A stretch of 64,000 nt of DNA, taken from contig JAODUP010000015.1 in assembly GCA_025642065.1 (NCBI GenBank), positions 282,001-346,000 of the forward strand, written 5' to 3'. Shown here in pieces: positions 63,925 through 64,000 of the stretch (the stretch's first letter is position 1; the number at the start of each line of letters is the position of its first letter). This stretch comes from Paralvinella palmiformis (lineage: Eukaryota > Annelida > Polychaeta > Terebellida > Alvinellidae). Below the pieces are notes generated by a model that saw only the letters and a program-made list of their open reading frames with translations, was not told where the DNA came from and made no database searches. The position numbers were made by a program, and so were the translations under genes.

Positions 63925-64000
63925 TGTATTATTATTATTATCGTAGGTTTTGTTGGCATAACGCTGAACATCGTGTACAAAGAGCCACTGAATCCAGACA
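57569..64000 (+). CDS. Tandem GH1 paralogue with Gln-rich ectodomain, 3' part beyond the window
   Basis: Exons: 57569-57839, 61021-62580, 62701-62831, 63126-63386, 63563-63746, 63947-64000 (continues). Start chosen by alignment with gene 1: [14 protein letters not shown] matches [15 protein letters not shown] signal anchor lies at about 53-71 ([20 protein letters not shown]). Exon 2 (520 codons) is Gln/Pro-rich, with 16 consecutive Gln at 61512-61559. GH1 begins [20 protein letters not shown] and includes TLYHWDLPQ and WITLNEPF (acid/base E750). The nucleophile lies beyond the window. Exons 4 and 5 have exactly the same lengths as in gene 1 (261 and 184 nt), showing tandem duplication. The exon 5 donor (GTTCAG) is weak, but the join to 63947 gives the expected GFVGI. 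Confidence 0.9.
57880..58021. repeat. GTA and ATT trinucleotide arrays
   Basis: (GTA)n then (AAT/ATT)n immediately after the exon 1 donor of GH1 gene 2. Read-through frames are low-complexity. Confidence 0.95.
58022..59000. other. Part of intron 1 of GH1 gene 2, no feature seen
   Basis: AT-rich sequence without recognised coding or repeats. Confidence 0.5.
59001..59445 (+). promoter_or_regulatory. CpG-dense block before a possible alternative first exon
   Basis: A second GC/CpG-rich block, of the kind that precedes exon 1 of this gene. Minus-strand frames over it appear to be composition artefacts. An in-frame upstream ATG at 59305 could extend the candidate exon by 47 polar residues. Confidence 0.3.
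59446..59530 (+). CDS. Candidate alternative first exon of GH1 gene 2
   Basis: ATG at 59446 encodes [20 protein letters not shown] and ends VVLKNINGG at a GT in phase 1, the phase needed to join exon 2 at 61021. The product would be a short basic N-terminus plus a hydrophobic signal peptide or anchor, instead of the 52-residue cytosolic tail made from 57569. The donor GAG|GTATCC is weak because it lacks G at +5. It could equally be a first exon of something else, or chance. Confidence 0.4.
59531..60527. other. Part of intron 1 of GH1 gene 2
   Basis: T-run near 59570-59600 and a GATGAT run at 60117-60139. No gene seen. Confidence 0.5.
60528..60608. repeat. (AC)n then CATA microsatellite
   Basis: Long AC array in intron 1 of GH1 gene 2. 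Confidence 0.95.
60612..60755 (+). mobile_element. SINE-like tRNA-derived element (family C)
   Basis: GGCATTCCGATAGTACATTG then a perfect B box GGGTTCGAATCC, followed by a body that ends AACTGAAATAAACTCAATAC. The body is unlike families A and B. Confidence 0.5.
60775..60940 (+). mobile_element. tRNA-derived SINE (family A) in GH1 gene 2 intron 1
   Basis: CGCCTTCGTGGCCTAATTGG, GGGCTATGTCAGAAGGGTAT, TTTAATCTTTCACTTC, GGGCCCATTTAGCC and TTGCCGTAAAATG in family A order. The end lies about 80 bases before the exon 2 acceptor. Confidence 0.8.
62955..63052. repeat. (ATT)n and (GTA)n arrays, intron 3 of GH1 gene 2
   Basis: Trinucleotide arrays. The short frames over them are artefacts. Confidence 0.9.
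63865..63921. repeat. (AAT)n array, intron 5 of GH1 gene 2
   Basis: Pure array ending about 25 bases before the exon 6 acceptor. Confidence 0.95.

Overview
This is animal nuclear DNA. It has GT-AG introns, about 38% GC by eye, very many microsatellites (TA, ATT, AC, GA, GATA), several tRNA-derived SINE copies and decayed LINEs of the CR1/L2/Rex1 type. Gene content (expanded membrane GH1 glycosidases, a giant Cys-rich surface protein) and the repeat style suggest a marine lophotrochozoan, most likely a mollusc. That placement is an inference and nothing in the window proves it. No bacterial-type operons, rRNA, functional tRNA or CRISPR were seen.

Layout. 1-12.6 kb is gene-poor: a LINE ORF1-like relic, a decayed LINE on the minus strand (about 590-3270), SINEs and a 16-bp minisatellite. 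12.6-35.4 kb is one plus-strand gene that I could assemble completely: 54 exons, 6147 coding nt, 2048 residues, with a signal peptide, about 52 furin-like/growth-factor-receptor-type Cys-rich repeats (nearly one per exon, every internal boundary up to exon 52 in phase 1), a ten-cysteine Ly6/uPAR domain and a GPI-type hydrophobic tail. 35.4-45.9 kb holds repeats: a 620-bp MITE flanked by TTAA, an inverted SINE pair, a 5'-truncated LINE joined to a TA palindrome, and a second LINE relic on the minus strand.

45.9-52.4 kb is a complete nine-exon gene (1060 residues): short cytosolic tail, signal anchor, about 490-residue Gln-rich ectodomain, then a GH1 beta-glycosidase with both catalytic glutamates. 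57.6-64.0 kb is its tandem paralogue with the same exon structure, cut by the right edge. A second possible first exon at 59.4 kb suggests alternative promoters.

How the genes work together: all three encode predicted cell-surface proteins (one GPI-anchored, two type II membrane). The two GH1 genes are a duplication pair. Nothing in the sequence links the Cys-rich gene functionally to the GH1 pair.
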